Source: Patescibacteria group bacterium (GTDB taxonomy: Bacteria; Patescibacteriota; Patescibacteriia; Patescibacteriales; BS150m-G62). Taken from it: DNA of 37,392 nucleotides. The position numbers and the translations under genes are program-made. Below, piece after piece: positions 18,253 through 27,844 of the stretch. Below the pieces are notes generated by a model that saw only the letters and a list, made by a program, of their open reading frames with translations, was not told where the DNA came from and made no database searches. The stretch is taken from assembly GCA_016784175.1 (NCBI GenBank), contig JADHVC010000008.1, positions 1-37,392 on the forward strand, read 5' to 3'. The stretch's first letter is position 1. The number at the start of each line of letters is the position of its first letter.

Positions 18253-18543
18253 TTACTTATCTTCTTCTTTCTCTTTTGCTTTTTTATCTGCCTGAACTGC
18301 TCTTTTAGCCTTTTTACCTTTCCTTACTTGTGAAACTTCAATCTGAGCTTGTATTTTAGCCTCAAATTTCTCAACTCTTCGCGCTGTATCAACTAACTTT
18401 TGCTTACCTGTAAAGAAAGGATGACAAGCTGAACAAAGATCAGTTTTAATTTCTTCTAAAATCGAGCCTGCTTCAAACGAATTCCCACAAGCACAAATTA
18501 TCCTTGAGTTTTCGTAATATTTTGGATGTGTATCTTTTTTCAT
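18253..18543 (-). CDS. rpmE: 50S ribosomal protein L31 with basic/acidic C-terminal extension
   Basis: [28 protein letters not shown]...[25 protein letters not shown]; tail [20 protein letters not shown]. Confidence 0.95.
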   Translation of the reverse strand: MKKDTHPKYYENSRIICACGNSFEAGSILEEIKTDLCSACHPFFTGKQKLVDTARRVEKFEAKIQAQIEVSQVRKGKKAKRAVQADKKAKEKEEDK

Positions 18544-18587
18544 ATTTAACAACAATATTAATCTTTTTTAGTTTAAAATATGTCTAT

Positions 18588-18616
18588 ATAGTATATTATT
18601 CATTAGCTTTAGTCAA
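18588..18616 (-). promoter_or_regulatory. Candidate rpmE promoter
   Basis: On the minus strand TTGACT (18616-18611), 17-nt spacer, TACTAT; -35 lies 11 nt from MITE copy 4. Confidence 0.6.
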
Positions 18617-18627
18617 TGGATCACACA

Positions 18628-18815
18628 ATAATTACTCACTATATCTGCATTATTTTTGAGCGCATATGGAATATGTAGTAATTTTTAGCACAATTTAACT
18701 TAAAAAATTTATGTTTGAGTGAAGCGAGTTTAAAATTTTTGTTAAATTGTGCGTAAAAAATTACCCAATATTCCATCCTAATCGAAAAAGTGATGTAGGT
18801 ATAGTGAGTAGTTAC
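18628..18815 (+). mobile_element. MITE-like palindromic element, copy 4 (188 bp)
   Basis: ATAATTACTCACTATATCTGCATT...GATGTAGGTATAGTGAGTAGTTAC; same internal sequence as copies 2, 5, 6. Confidence 0.93.
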
Positions 18816-18826
18816 CGATCTCGATA

Positions 18827-18855
18827 TTAAACGAATGCCAATTATATGTTATAAT
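18827..18855 (+). promoter_or_regulatory. Candidate mltG promoter (near-leaderless)
   Basis: TTAAAC, 17-nt spacer, TATAAT (18850-18855), 8 nt before ATG 18864. Confidence 0.6.
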
Positions 18856-18863
18856 AATTATAA

Positions 18864-19886
18864 ATGCTTAGACTTATCCAATATTTAATATTAATCATAA
18901 TTATAATCACAGGTCTTGTGTACTTTTTTTATACACAAGAAATAAAAACACCTATCAATCAATTAGATGAAGATATTGAATTTATAATAGAAAGAGGGGA
19001 GAGTATGAGTACAATTGCGAACAATTTAGTAAGTCACAAAATAATCAAATCTCCACTTTACTTTAAATTCTATATATGGAAACAAAAATTAGGTTCAAAG
19101 TTTCAAGCTGGAGCATACAGAATAAACTCATCAAAAAATATTACTGAAATAGTAGATATCTTCGTTAACGGCAAAACCTTTGGAGATCAAACAACTATTA
19201 AGCTAATAGAGGGTTGGTCAAATTATGATATAAAGAATTACTTATTAAGTAATAACATCTCATCGGAAGACGCAATAACCACATTGGAAAAACCAATAAC
19301 AGACCAAATCTCACAAATTAAAGATTTTAACTTTTTACAATTAGCACCAAAAACTGCAACTTTAGAAGGATACTTATTTCCTGACACTTACAAAATATAT
19401 AAGAATGCAACATTAAACAATATTTTGATAAAGATACTCGCTCATTTCGAATCAAAAATATCCACCGAAATGCTTGCTGATATAGAAAAACAAGGGAAAA
19501 GCTTACATGAAGTTATAATCATGGCCTCACTGATCGAAAAAGAAGTACAAAGCGCCGAAGATATGAAAATAGTGTCTGCAATATTTTGGAATCGACTTAA
19601 TCAAGGTATGCGCTTGGAATCTGACGCAACGCTCTCATATCTACTAAAAGATAAAAAAAGTGCCCACTCACTATCAGATCTAAAAATCGACTCACCCTAC
19701 AATAGTTATAAATATACCGGTCTCCCACCAACCCCAATAAGCAACCCAGGAATCAATGCAATCGTCGCTGCAATTTATCCAGCCAAGAGTGACTACCTTT
19801 TTTTTCTAACTGGTAATAACAATAAAACATACTTTGCAAAAACATATGCTGAACATCTCAGCAATAAAAATAAATATTTAAAATAA
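18864..19886 (+). CDS. mltG: Endolytic transglycosylase MltG (YceG-like)
   Basis: N-terminal TM; LEGYLFPDTYKIYKNAT, IIMASLIEKEVQSAEDMKIVSAIFWNRLNQGMRLESDATLSYLL, PYNSYKYTGLPPTPISNPG. Confidence 0.95.
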   Translation: MLRLIQYLILIIIIITGLVYFFYTQEIKTPINQLDEDIEFIIERGESMSTIANNLVSHKIIKSPLYFKFYIWKQKLGSKFQAGAYRINSSKNITEIVDIFVNGKTFGDQTTIKLIEGWSNYDIKNYLLSNNISSEDAITTLEKPITDQISQIKDFNFLQLAPKTATLEGYLFPDTYKIYKNATLNNILIKILAHFESKISTEMLADIEKQGKSLHEVIIMASLIEKEVQSAEDMKIVSAIFWNRLNQGMRLESDATLSYLLKDKKSAHSLSDLKIDSPYNSYKYTGLPPTPISNPGINAIVAAIYPAKSDYLFFLTGNNNKTYFAKTYAEHLSNKNKYLK

Positions 19887-19890
19887 ATAT

Positions 19891-22251
19891 ATGTTTGAAG
19901 ACGATAGTGGAGCTAACAATAGCTACACACCAGACAATAATTATGCCGAGCGTAAAAATCAAAAAACAATCTTAATTGTAGTTGGCATTGTTTTTTTTAT
20001 CATTATAATCGTTGTAGCAACCGCAATCAGCATGAAAAATGCCGACCCCAAAACTAATCAACAAACTCAAACCAATAGCCAAGTATCAAACAATACAGTA
20101 GACACTTCAACACCAAACATACCCAATCAAATAATACCAAAACTGCCAACAATAGCTCAAACAGAGGGTACAGAAATAGATAGCAACTTAGACACAAATC
20201 AATCCCAAGTCGACATATTATCCTTTGGTAATTTTTACAATCCAGATCAAGAAGCTATAGTAAGCACAATAGAACAAATACAGCTACCCATGAATATAAA
20301 AGAAGATGTTTCCAATTACCATGATTTAGCTAGAAAAATTAACTTGGACCCATATATCGATGACTTAAACAACAATGGATTTGCTGTAATGGATAACCCG
20401 TTTGCTAAAGAAGCTAATGATTTTTTTGGCATATACGAACTACTACCAAGTAAAAATATTCCTACACTGCTAACCTCGGATTTTTTAATTTACTACTATC
20501 AAAACACACTTAAAGATATTTTTAAAAACACTGAAGAAGAAATTTTTTATGATGACTTATGGGATGTAACAAAAGAGCTATTTGATAGATCAAATGCTAG
20601 ATATCAAGAAAAGCTAAGAATCCCCCAATCATCAGAAAACACACTACTAGAAGCTTCTAGGTTAGAAGCGGCATTCTTCGCAACCGCTCTTGAAATACTA
20701 AAACCAAAGCAGGACTCAACCAAAAACATGATAAACAAGGATAACCAATTCAGCGTAAGCGAAATGTCTAAATATAATCAAACTCTACCACCCTATTTTC
20801 AAAATGACATACCACAGGAAATCAAGTTAATTTATGAGAGTAAAAAAATAACAAAATCACCCGTCTTGCTTTATACAACAGACTACACTAAATTCAATCT
20901 ACCAGAAGAATACAAAAATAATCCGAAATTAACAAATTTTTATCTTACATCAATCTGGCTTAGCTCCGTATTTCCGACCTACTACAAAGGACCAGATTGT
21001 CCAGATTGTCTATTAGACAAAAACGATTGGACAATAAACCAGATAGCTAGTCATTACATCGCTCAAGACCTATCAAAAGATCAAAAAATAAAAAATCAAT
21101 GGGCAACAATCTACAAAGTTCTTTCATATTTTAATGGACTAAAGAAAGGCTCAGATTACATAGACATTAACAATAACTATAAAACTTTATTTGACGAAGA
21201 ATCTATTGAAGACGTTTTATCGAATAAAAACCCCGAAAAGAATAACAATTTAACAAACTTACAAAAAGAAATTACAAAAAAAACATTCAAAACAATAGAC
21301 GGTGGCTTAGATACAACTGACAAAAAAAATCAACGACTTATTGGCATGCGTCTATTACAAGAACAATACTGGCCAAATGACTATATATTTAAAAAATTAT
21401 CAATCGAGGCTGGTAACCATAAAGAGACCTACAAACAGCACAATAAACCTATCACTGCCTGCATAGACGGTAAAGCAATTGCTACAAGATGCAAAGCTAT
21501 AGGACTTGATATTATAAATTTAATAACAGATATCCCTAAAACAAATAAATATTTTTACCAAAATACAAATTATGAAAATTATAAAAATTTATCCACAGAC
21601 ATAAAAAATGAACTTCGCAACTTTAATGTGTTTAATTGGCACTCCAATAATTACTGGAATTCATTAAGCATTATGAAGACATTTATTGATCAACCAGAAT
21701 ACGAAACACCAAATTATTCTAAGCAAGAACTTTGGAAGACAAGAAAAATTAACACCGCCTTAGCCACATGGACAAATCTTCACCTAGCACAAGACATTTG
21801 GAGTCAAAAAACAGAAAAAACAAACTCTTTTAATGCATCAAGCATGTTAGATATATATATTGAACCAGAACTCGAACTTCCCAAAGAACTGAAAGCAAAT
21901 GCAGAGATGCTAAGAGACATGCTTCTAGCATTAAAAGTAATCGATAAAAATAATTACTTATACACAAAATTAACCAACCTTATTGAAAGATTATCAGATG
22001 TTATATTAGGAATTAAATCTGAACTGACTAATCAAAAACTTGAACACTACGACTTGAAAAATTTAGATGACTTTATAAAAAAATATGAAATCTCACAGCA
22101 AATTCCAAAAACAATTGAATTCAAATTCGCAAATAACTTTAATAAAGTAACGGAAGACATCTCGGGAGTAAAGCTACTTATAATAACGCATATCGTTGAT
22201 GAAGGTAAAAAATTTAGCGTCGGTCCAATTTACAATTATAAGGAATACTAA
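19891..22251 (+). CDS. DUF3160-like membrane-anchored protein
   Basis: Single N-terminal TM; FGIYELLPSKNIPTLLTSDFLIYYYQNTLKDIFKNTEE and large alpha-rich ectodomain typical of DUF3160. Confidence 0.75.
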   Translation: MFEDDSGANNSYTPDNNYAERKNQKTILIVVGIVFFIIIIVVATAISMKNADPKTNQQTQTNSQVSNNTVDTSTPNIPNQIIPKLPTIAQTEGTEIDSNLDTNQSQVDILSFGNFYNPDQEAIVSTIEQIQLPMNIKEDVSNYHDLARKINLDPYIDDLNNNGFAVMDNPFAKEANDFFGIYELLPSKNIPTLLTSDFLIYYYQNTLKDIFKNTEEEIFYDDLWDVTKELFDRSNARYQEKLRIPQSSENTLLEASRLEAAFFATALEILKPKQDSTKNMINKDNQFSVSEMSKYNQTLPPYFQNDIPQEIKLIYESKKITKSPVLLYTTDYTKFNLPEEYKNNPKLTNFYLTSIWLSSVFPTYYKGPDCPDCLLDKNDWTINQIASHYIAQDLSKDQKIKNQWATIYKVLSYFNGLKKGSDYIDINNNYKTLFDEESIEDVLSNKNPEKNNNLTNLQKEITKKTFKTIDGGLDTTDKKNQRLIGMRLLQEQYWPNDYIFKKLSIEAGNHKETYKQHNKPITACIDGKAIATRCKAIGLDIINLITDIPKTNKYFYQNTNYENYKNLSTDIKNELRNFNVFNWHSNNYWNSLSIMKTFIDQPEYETPNYSKQELWKTRKINTALATWTNLHLAQDIWSQKTEKTNSFNASSMLDIYIEPELELPKELKANAEMLRDMLLALKVIDKNNYLYTKLTNLIERLSDVILGIKSELTNQKLEHYDLKNLDDFIKKYEISQQIPKTIEFKFANNFNKVTEDISGVKLLIITHIVDEGKKFSVGPIYNYKEY

Positions 22252-22331
22252 TAAAAATTTAGACTTAAGTATTGCGAAGTACTAGCAAATAAGCACTTTA
22301 TCTTTAACTTTTTAAATTTATATTGTATAAT

Positions 22332-22340
22332 TGTGGATAA
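22332..22340 (-). promoter_or_regulatory. Perfect DnaA-box-like 9-mer just upstream of the HU gene
   Basis: TGTGGATAA (reverse complement TTATCCACA), 2 nt after a TATAAT at 22325-22330. Confidence 0.5.
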
Positions 22341-22429
22341 GTATTAATCTATTAACTTATTATTTATATTATATTTTTGAATTAGACTTATATTCATTCT
22401 AAGCTTTAAAGTCAAAAATATTCATACGT

Positions 22430-22711
22430 ATGGCTAAGATGACAAAATCACAAATAACTAGTACTTTAGCTGAAGCAACTGGCTTGTCTAAAAAAGATGT
22501 ATCTAATTTTTTTGATGAACTTACTAATTTAGCCTACACTCAAGTCAAAAAAGAAGGGGAATTTGTAGTACCGGGCTTCGGTAAAATGGTAAAAGCAAAA
22601 AGAAAAGCTAGAATGGGTGTAAATCCTGCAACTGGTGAAAAAATCAAAATTCCAGCAAAAACAGTTGTTAAATTCAGACTCGCAAAAGCAGCTAAGGACG
22701 CAGTGCTTTAA
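22430..22711 (+). CDS. HU family DNA-binding protein
   Basis: MTKSQITSTLAEATGLSKKDVSNFFDEL...VPGFGKMVKAKRKARMGVNPATGEKIKIPAKTVVKFRLAKAAKDAVL. Confidence 0.96.
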   Translation: MAKMTKSQITSTLAEATGLSKKDVSNFFDELTNLAYTQVKKEGEFVVPGFGKMVKAKRKARMGVNPATGEKIKIPAKTVVKFRLAKAAKDAVL

Positions 22712-22733
22712 AGACACAAATAAAAACAAAAAA

Positions 22734-22764
22734 AAACACCTCCATGGACTTGCGAGGTGTTTTT
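22734..22764 (+). terminator. Rho-independent terminator after HU gene
   Basis: AAACACCTC...GAGGTGTTT followed by T-rich tract. Confidence 0.88.
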
Positions 22765-22802
22765 AGTTATACTTTTTACACACAATAAATAGTTCTAAAT
22801 CA

Positions 22803-23417
22803 ATGAACACACCAATACCAATAATAATAAAACTTAACACTCAAAAATATACAAAGAATGAAATCAAGCGTATATCAACCTTTTTTTTACAAAATAAAAT
22901 TGTAGCCTATCCTACAGATACAATCTATGGCTTAGGATCTGTTGCGACAAATCCTAAAACTATAAAAAAAATATATAATGCAAAGAAAAGAAAAAAAAGT
23001 AAATCGGTTATCATACTAGTTAAAAATTACTGCATGTTAAAAAAATATTTCATTATCTCAAAAAAACAAAATATTTTTTTACACAAACTGTGGACAGACA
23101 ACTCAAAACCAACTACCGTCATCTTAAAGTCACGAGATACCTTACCCAAGGAGATAATCTCTAAAGATGGTGGTGTTGCAGTTAGAATGCCAATTAATAA
23201 TCATTTTTTAATCGATTTAATAAAAAAAATCAATCAACCAATCATATCCACAAGCTTAAATATAAGTGGAGAGAAAAATGTAAGCAACACAAGCGATATA
23301 CCAAACGAATTAATATCCCATATTGACCTAGTAATCGATGCTGGTATATTAATAAATAAAGCCTCTTGCATACTAGACATTAGGGACATAAATAATATTA
23401 TAACAATAAGAAAATGA
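22803..23417 (+). CDS. L-threonylcarbamoyladenylate synthase (Sua5/YciO/YrdC family)
   Basis: KIVAYPTDTIYGLGSVATNPKTIKKIYNAKKRKKSKSVIILV, TVILKS, VAVRMP, ISTSLNISG. Confidence 0.92.
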   Translation: MNTPIPIIIKLNTQKYTKNEIKRISTFFLQNKIVAYPTDTIYGLGSVATNPKTIKKIYNAKKRKKSKSVIILVKNYCMLKKYFIISKKQNIFLHKLWTDNSKPTTVILKSRDTLPKEIISKDGGVAVRMPINNHFLIDLIKKINQPIISTSLNISGEKNVSNTSDIPNELISHIDLVIDAGILINKASCILDIRDINNIITIRK

Positions 23418-24250
23418 CCATACATATTGATACTCATTGCCATTTAAATCTCGGTGTATTTAGAGACGACTCCGATAGCGTAGTAAAAAGATCGCTAAAA
23501 GAAGGTGTTTGGATGATAATAGTCGGCACAGATAGGAAATCTTCACAGATCGCTTTAAGCATGGCAAATAAGTATGAAAATGGGGTATATGCGGCCGCTG
23601 GACTTCATCCCAACAATATAAATAACGAAGAAGACTCTGGAAGCATAATCTCCTACCAAGAAGATTTTAGTATTGGTGTATATGAAAAATTTTCAAAATT
23701 TGAAAAGATCGTCGCCATTGGAGAAATCGGATTAGACTATTTTCATATTGATAAATCTAAAAATATCAATCAAATCAAAAACCAACAAAAAAAAATATTA
23801 GAAGCTCAATTAAAGCTCGCAAGAGAGCAAAACCTTCCCGTCATTCTACATGTTAGACATGCTCACGATGAAATGATCGAAGTGCTAGAAAAATTTCGAA
23901 AAATAAATAAACATCTATTTAAAAACAATGAGCCATGGGGAGTTATTCACTGTTTTTCAGGCGATGAAAATTTAGCATGGAAATATTTTAACATGGACTT
24001 AATTATTTCATTTACAGGTATAATAACCTTTTCAAAGCAGTGGGATGACTTCATAAGACGACTACCCAATGATAAATTCATGATTGAAACTGATGCTCCA
24101 TTCCTAACACCGGAACCGTTCCGAGGAAAACGCAACGAGCCAATCTTAGTAAAGTATATTGCAAAAAAAATCGGTGAAATAAAACATCTTAGCTCTGAAA
24201 GAATAGCTGACTTTTCTACTCGCAACGCCAGAAATTTGTTCAAAATTTAA
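23414..24250 (+). CDS. TatD family metal-dependent hydrolase
   Basis: IDTHCHLN, GLHPN, AIGEIGLDYFH, LPVILHVRHA, VIHCFSG, METDAPFLTPEPFRGKRNEP-type motif; ATGA overlap with upstream gene. Confidence 0.95.
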   Translation: MTIHIDTHCHLNLGVFRDDSDSVVKRSLKEGVWMIIVGTDRKSSQIALSMANKYENGVYAAAGLHPNNINNEEDSGSIISYQEDFSIGVYEKFSKFEKIVAIGEIGLDYFHIDKSKNINQIKNQQKKILEAQLKLAREQNLPVILHVRHAHDEMIEVLEKFRKINKHLFKNNEPWGVIHCFSGDENLAWKYFNMDLIISFTGIITFSKQWDDFIRRLPNDKFMIETDAPFLTPEPFRGKRNEPILVKYIAKKIGEIKHLSSERIADFSTRNARNLFKI

Positions 24251-24300
24251 ACCCTAAACTCATTAACACAAAAATACAAAATATATCAAGGTTAATTATA

Positions 24301-24489
24301 GTAACTACTCACTATACCTACATCACTTTTTCGATTAGGATGGAATATTGGGCAATTTTTTACGCACAATTTAACAAAAATTTTAAACTCGCTTCACTCA
24401 AACATAAATTTTTTTAAGTTAAATTCTGCTAAAAATTACTACATATTCCATATGCGCTCAAAAATAATGCAGGTATAGTGAGCAGTTAC
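24301..24489 (-). mobile_element. MITE-like palindromic element, copy 5 (189 bp, inverted orientation)
   Basis: Reverse complement of copies 2/4/6; exact 8-bp flanking duplication TAATTATA (24293-24300 and 24490-24497). Confidence 0.96.
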
Positions 24490-24500
24490 TAATTATATTT

Positions 24501-24528
24501 TTGACAAAAAAAATCAATATGCTAAATT
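24501..24528 (+). promoter_or_regulatory. Candidate promoter of ABC/Gld-like cluster
   Basis: TTGACA (24501-24506), 16-nt spacer, TAAATT; 11 nt downstream of MITE copy 5. Confidence 0.6.
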
Positions 24529-24568
24529 AATCTATAGCTTAATATATATTTTAAAATTACTGCCATAA

Positions 24569-25501
24569 ATGATTGAAATTAAAAATATAACAAAAAAATA
24601 TAATAACAATATTGCTCTCAACGATATTAGCTTTATCGTAAATAAAGGCGAAATTTTAGGATTCCTTGGACCAAACGGTGCTGGCAAAACCACAACAATG
24701 AAGCTAATTACATCTTTCCTAGATGCTGACAGTGGAAGCATTGAAGTAGATGGCTTAGATACAAATATCAATTCAATAGAAACTAGAAAAAAAATTGGCT
24801 ATCTTCCTGAGATGGTTCCACTATATGATGAACTATTAGTCTATGAGTACCTAAACTTTGTAGCCGAAATAAGAGAAATTCCAAAAAATGAAATAAAACA
24901 AAGAGTAAAAAACACAATGTCTGAGTGTGGATTAATGGACGTGGCAACTCGCCCAATCGAAGAATTATCAAAAGGCTATCGACAAAGAGTTGGCTTAGCT
25001 CAAGCAATTATCCATAGACCAGATATTTTAATACTAGATGAGCCGACAACAGGACTCGATCCCAATCAGATAATTGAAATTCGAAACCTAATTAAAAAGA
25101 TTGGTAAAGAAAAAACGATTATATTCTCAACTCACATATTAAGCGAAGCAAACGCAATATCAGATAAAATCATCATTATAAATGGAGGTAAAATTGTCGC
25201 CAGTGGCACACCGCAAGAACTACAACAAAACACACTTCAAGAAATACTCTACAGAGTTATAGTAAAAGGCGATCGCACTAATGTTCTAAATGCACTTAAT
25301 CACGCACCTAATATAGAACGAGTAAAAATAATTGCCAAAGAAAAGAAAGACATTTATAGATACGAGATAAAACCTTCAACAAAAGACGACATTCGTGAAG
25401 CAATTTTTGACATTATCTCAAATTCAAATTTCAAAATCTTAGAACTTTCGAGAAAGAAGGTTAGCCTTGGAGATATTTTTAGAGAATTAACAAAAAAATA
25501 A
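24569..25501 (+). CDS. ABC transporter ATP-binding protein (gliding/Gld-like family)
   Basis: GFLGPNGAGKTTTMKLI, LSKGYRQRVGLAQAIIHRPDILILDEPTTGLDPNQ. Confidence 0.94.
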   Translation: MIEIKNITKKYNNNIALNDISFIVNKGEILGFLGPNGAGKTTTMKLITSFLDADSGSIEVDGLDTNINSIETRKKIGYLPEMVPLYDELLVYEYLNFVAEIREIPKNEIKQRVKNTMSECGLMDVATRPIEELSKGYRQRVGLAQAIIHRPDILILDEPTTGLDPNQIIEIRNLIKKIGKEKTIIFSTHILSEANAISDKIIIINGGKIVASGTPQELQQNTLQEILYRVIVKGDRTNVLNALNHAPNIERVKIIAKEKKDIYRYEIKPSTKDDIREAIFDIISNSNFKILELSRKKVSLGDIFRELTKK

Positions 25502-25506
25502 AAAAA

Positions 25507-26238
25507 ATGATTATACTATCTACGCTAAAACCAATATACGTCCTGACAAAAAAAGAATTAATGCATTATTTTAATTCACCAATTGCTTATATCTTTATTG
25601 GCGTATTCTTAATTATTAATAATTGGCTATTCTTTAGTTCATTTTTTCTAATTAACCAAATTTCAATGAGAGGATTTTTTACCCTTATGCCTTGGATATT
25701 TCTGTTTTTAGCACCAGCTATAACAATGAGATTATGGGCAGAAGAAAAAAAATCTGGCACAATTGAACTTTTATTAACTCTACCAGTTTCATATTGGCAA
25801 GTTTGTATTGCTAAATTCTTAAGTGGCGTAATATTCTTAGGGATTGCTCTTTTGTGCACAATTAGCGTTCCACTATCTCTAAACCATCTTGGAAACCTTG
25901 ACTTCGGTCCAGTTATTGGAGGATATATCGGGTCAATCTTCTTAGGAGGAGCATACATATCGCTTGGCTTATTTATATCCAGCTTAACTAAAAACCAAAT
26001 AATTGCTTTCATAATAAGCGTTCTGGCGTGCTTCTTGCTTTTTATTGCTGGGGCTGATTTTATAATTGCAAAATCACCAATTCTTATCGCTCAAATACTA
26101 GAATTCATAGGACTAGGTAATCACTTCGAAAGCATAACCAGAGGCGTAATCGATTCCAAAGACATTATCTATTACTTAAGCTTTATATTCTTTTTCCTTT
26201 GGTTAAATGTAAAAAAACTTGAGCTAAATAGACATTAG
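25507..26238 (+). CDS. ABC transporter permease (GldF/ABC-2 type)
   Basis: Six hydrophobic segments; LAPAITMRLWAEEKKSGTIELLLTLPVSYWQ. Confidence 0.88.
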   Translation: MIILSTLKPIYVLTKKELMHYFNSPIAYIFIGVFLIINNWLFFSSFFLINQISMRGFFTLMPWIFLFLAPAITMRLWAEEKKSGTIELLLTLPVSYWQVCIAKFLSGVIFLGIALLCTISVPLSLNHLGNLDFGPVIGGYIGSIFLGGAYISLGLFISSLTKNQIIAFIISVLACFLLFIAGADFIIAKSPILIAQILEFIGLGNHFESITRGVIDSKDIIYYLSFIFFFLWLNVKKLELNRH

Positions 26239-26253
26239 AGAATATATAATAAT

Positions 26254-27750
26254 ATGTACAAACAAAAGACAAATAAACTCGACGTCACCACACTAATCCT
26301 AACTACCCTTGGTATTATTGTTGCTATAAACTTCTTCTCATACCACATATCCTATAGACACGACATCACAGAAAACAAAGACTACTCGCTATCTACGGCA
26401 AGTAAGCAAACTGCCTCGTCACTAAAAGACATTGTCAACATAAAAGCCTATTTCACATCAAGTCTTCCATCACAATATATTACTTTAAAACAAAATATTG
26501 AAGATGTATTAACTGATTATGCGAACTACTCTAATGGAAAAATAAGATTTGAATTTATCGATCCCGACAATGACAAAACAAAAGAAGAACTATATATGCT
26601 TGGCATACCAGAAGTTCAATTTAACATCTTAGAAAAAGATAAATATCAAGTTACTACTGGATATTTAGGTATAGCTATTAAATATGGACAAAATACAGAA
26701 ATTATACCAGTAATTGAAAATACTGCAAACCTTGAATATGACTTAACATTAGCCATAAAAAAAGCTACTTCAGAAAAAATGCCAGTAGTTGGATTAGCTG
26801 GAGAAATCCAAAATAAAATGCTCTTAGTAAATGAAACACTTGGCGAAGTCTATGAAAGCATACTTATTGACTTAGATGATGACCCCAAAGCAATAGAAAG
26901 TGTTGATACGCTCATACTAATGGGTATCTCTAACGATCTTAGTGAAGAAGCATTAATTGCTATAGATAATCATGTCACTAACGAAAAATCGTTGCTAGTG
27001 TTAGCTGATGGTGTCGTCTTAGCTGAAAATTTAGCCGCCAACAAGAACACATCAAACCTACATGAACTCATAGAAAAATACGGGATTAAAATAAGCAACA
27101 ATCTAGTGCTTGATAAATACTCAGGATTCACATCTTTTTCTCAAGGGTTCGTTGCTTTCACACTAAACTATCCTTTGTGGCCAAAAATTATTCAAAATGG
27201 ATTTAACCAAGAACATGTTGCCGTTGCTAATTTGGAGAGCGTCGTGCTACCATGGTCAAGTTCACTTGAGCTCACAAACAATAAAGCAAATAACAAAATA
27301 GAATATTTACTAAAAACCAGTTCTAATGCCTGGACTCAAATAGACCAGTTTGATCTTAACCCACGATCTCCAACATTAAACACACCAACAGAAGACACTA
27401 GTGAATATGTACTTGCATACACGCTAACTGGTGACATACAGAGCGCTTATTCAGACAAAGTAACTAATAATGCCAAAATAATAGTTGTAGGGGATGCAGA
27501 TTTTATATCTGATAGATACCTAAGACAAAATCCAGAAAATTTAATCTTTTTTCAGAACATCGTTGATTATCTCAGTATAGATAGTGACCTAATTAAGATT
27601 AGATCAAAAGGCGTAACAGATAGACCTATAAAAATAATCAGTAATAAATTAAGACAAACAATTAGGTATGTAAATATATTTGGAGTTACATTTGTGGTTA
27701 TTTGCTTTGGTATGCTAAGATATTATTCAAGAAGAAAAAAACAATACTAA
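26254..27750 (+). CDS. GldG-like ABC-type auxiliary component
   Basis: NKDYSLSTASKQTASSLKDIVNIKAYFTSSLPSQY..., terminal TM segments, position after ABC-2 permease. Confidence 0.83.
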   Translation: MYKQKTNKLDVTTLILTTLGIIVAINFFSYHISYRHDITENKDYSLSTASKQTASSLKDIVNIKAYFTSSLPSQYITLKQNIEDVLTDYANYSNGKIRFEFIDPDNDKTKEELYMLGIPEVQFNILEKDKYQVTTGYLGIAIKYGQNTEIIPVIENTANLEYDLTLAIKKATSEKMPVVGLAGEIQNKMLLVNETLGEVYESILIDLDDDPKAIESVDTLILMGISNDLSEEALIAIDNHVTNEKSLLVLADGVVLAENLAANKNTSNLHELIEKYGIKISNNLVLDKYSGFTSFSQGFVAFTLNYPLWPKIIQNGFNQEHVAVANLESVVLPWSSSLELTNNKANNKIEYLLKTSSNAWTQIDQFDLNPRSPTLNTPTEDTSEYVLAYTLTGDIQSAYSDKVTNNAKIIVVGDADFISDRYLRQNPENLIFFQNIVDYLSIDSDLIKIRSKGVTDRPIKIISNKLRQTIRYVNIFGVTFVVICFGMLRYYSRRKKQY

Positions 27751-27844
27751 GTAATATGGAGGGTCAATAAATATTTCCAAAATAAATATCTTTTTTAAAT
27801 ATATTTATTATAATAAATTAGATTTTATCAAGGAATACAGAACT

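Noticed and set aside
22262-22345. Replication origin
   Set aside because: One DnaA-box 9-mer here (another ~740 bp away), with no dnaA/dnaN neighbours or clustered boxes; insufficient for oriC.
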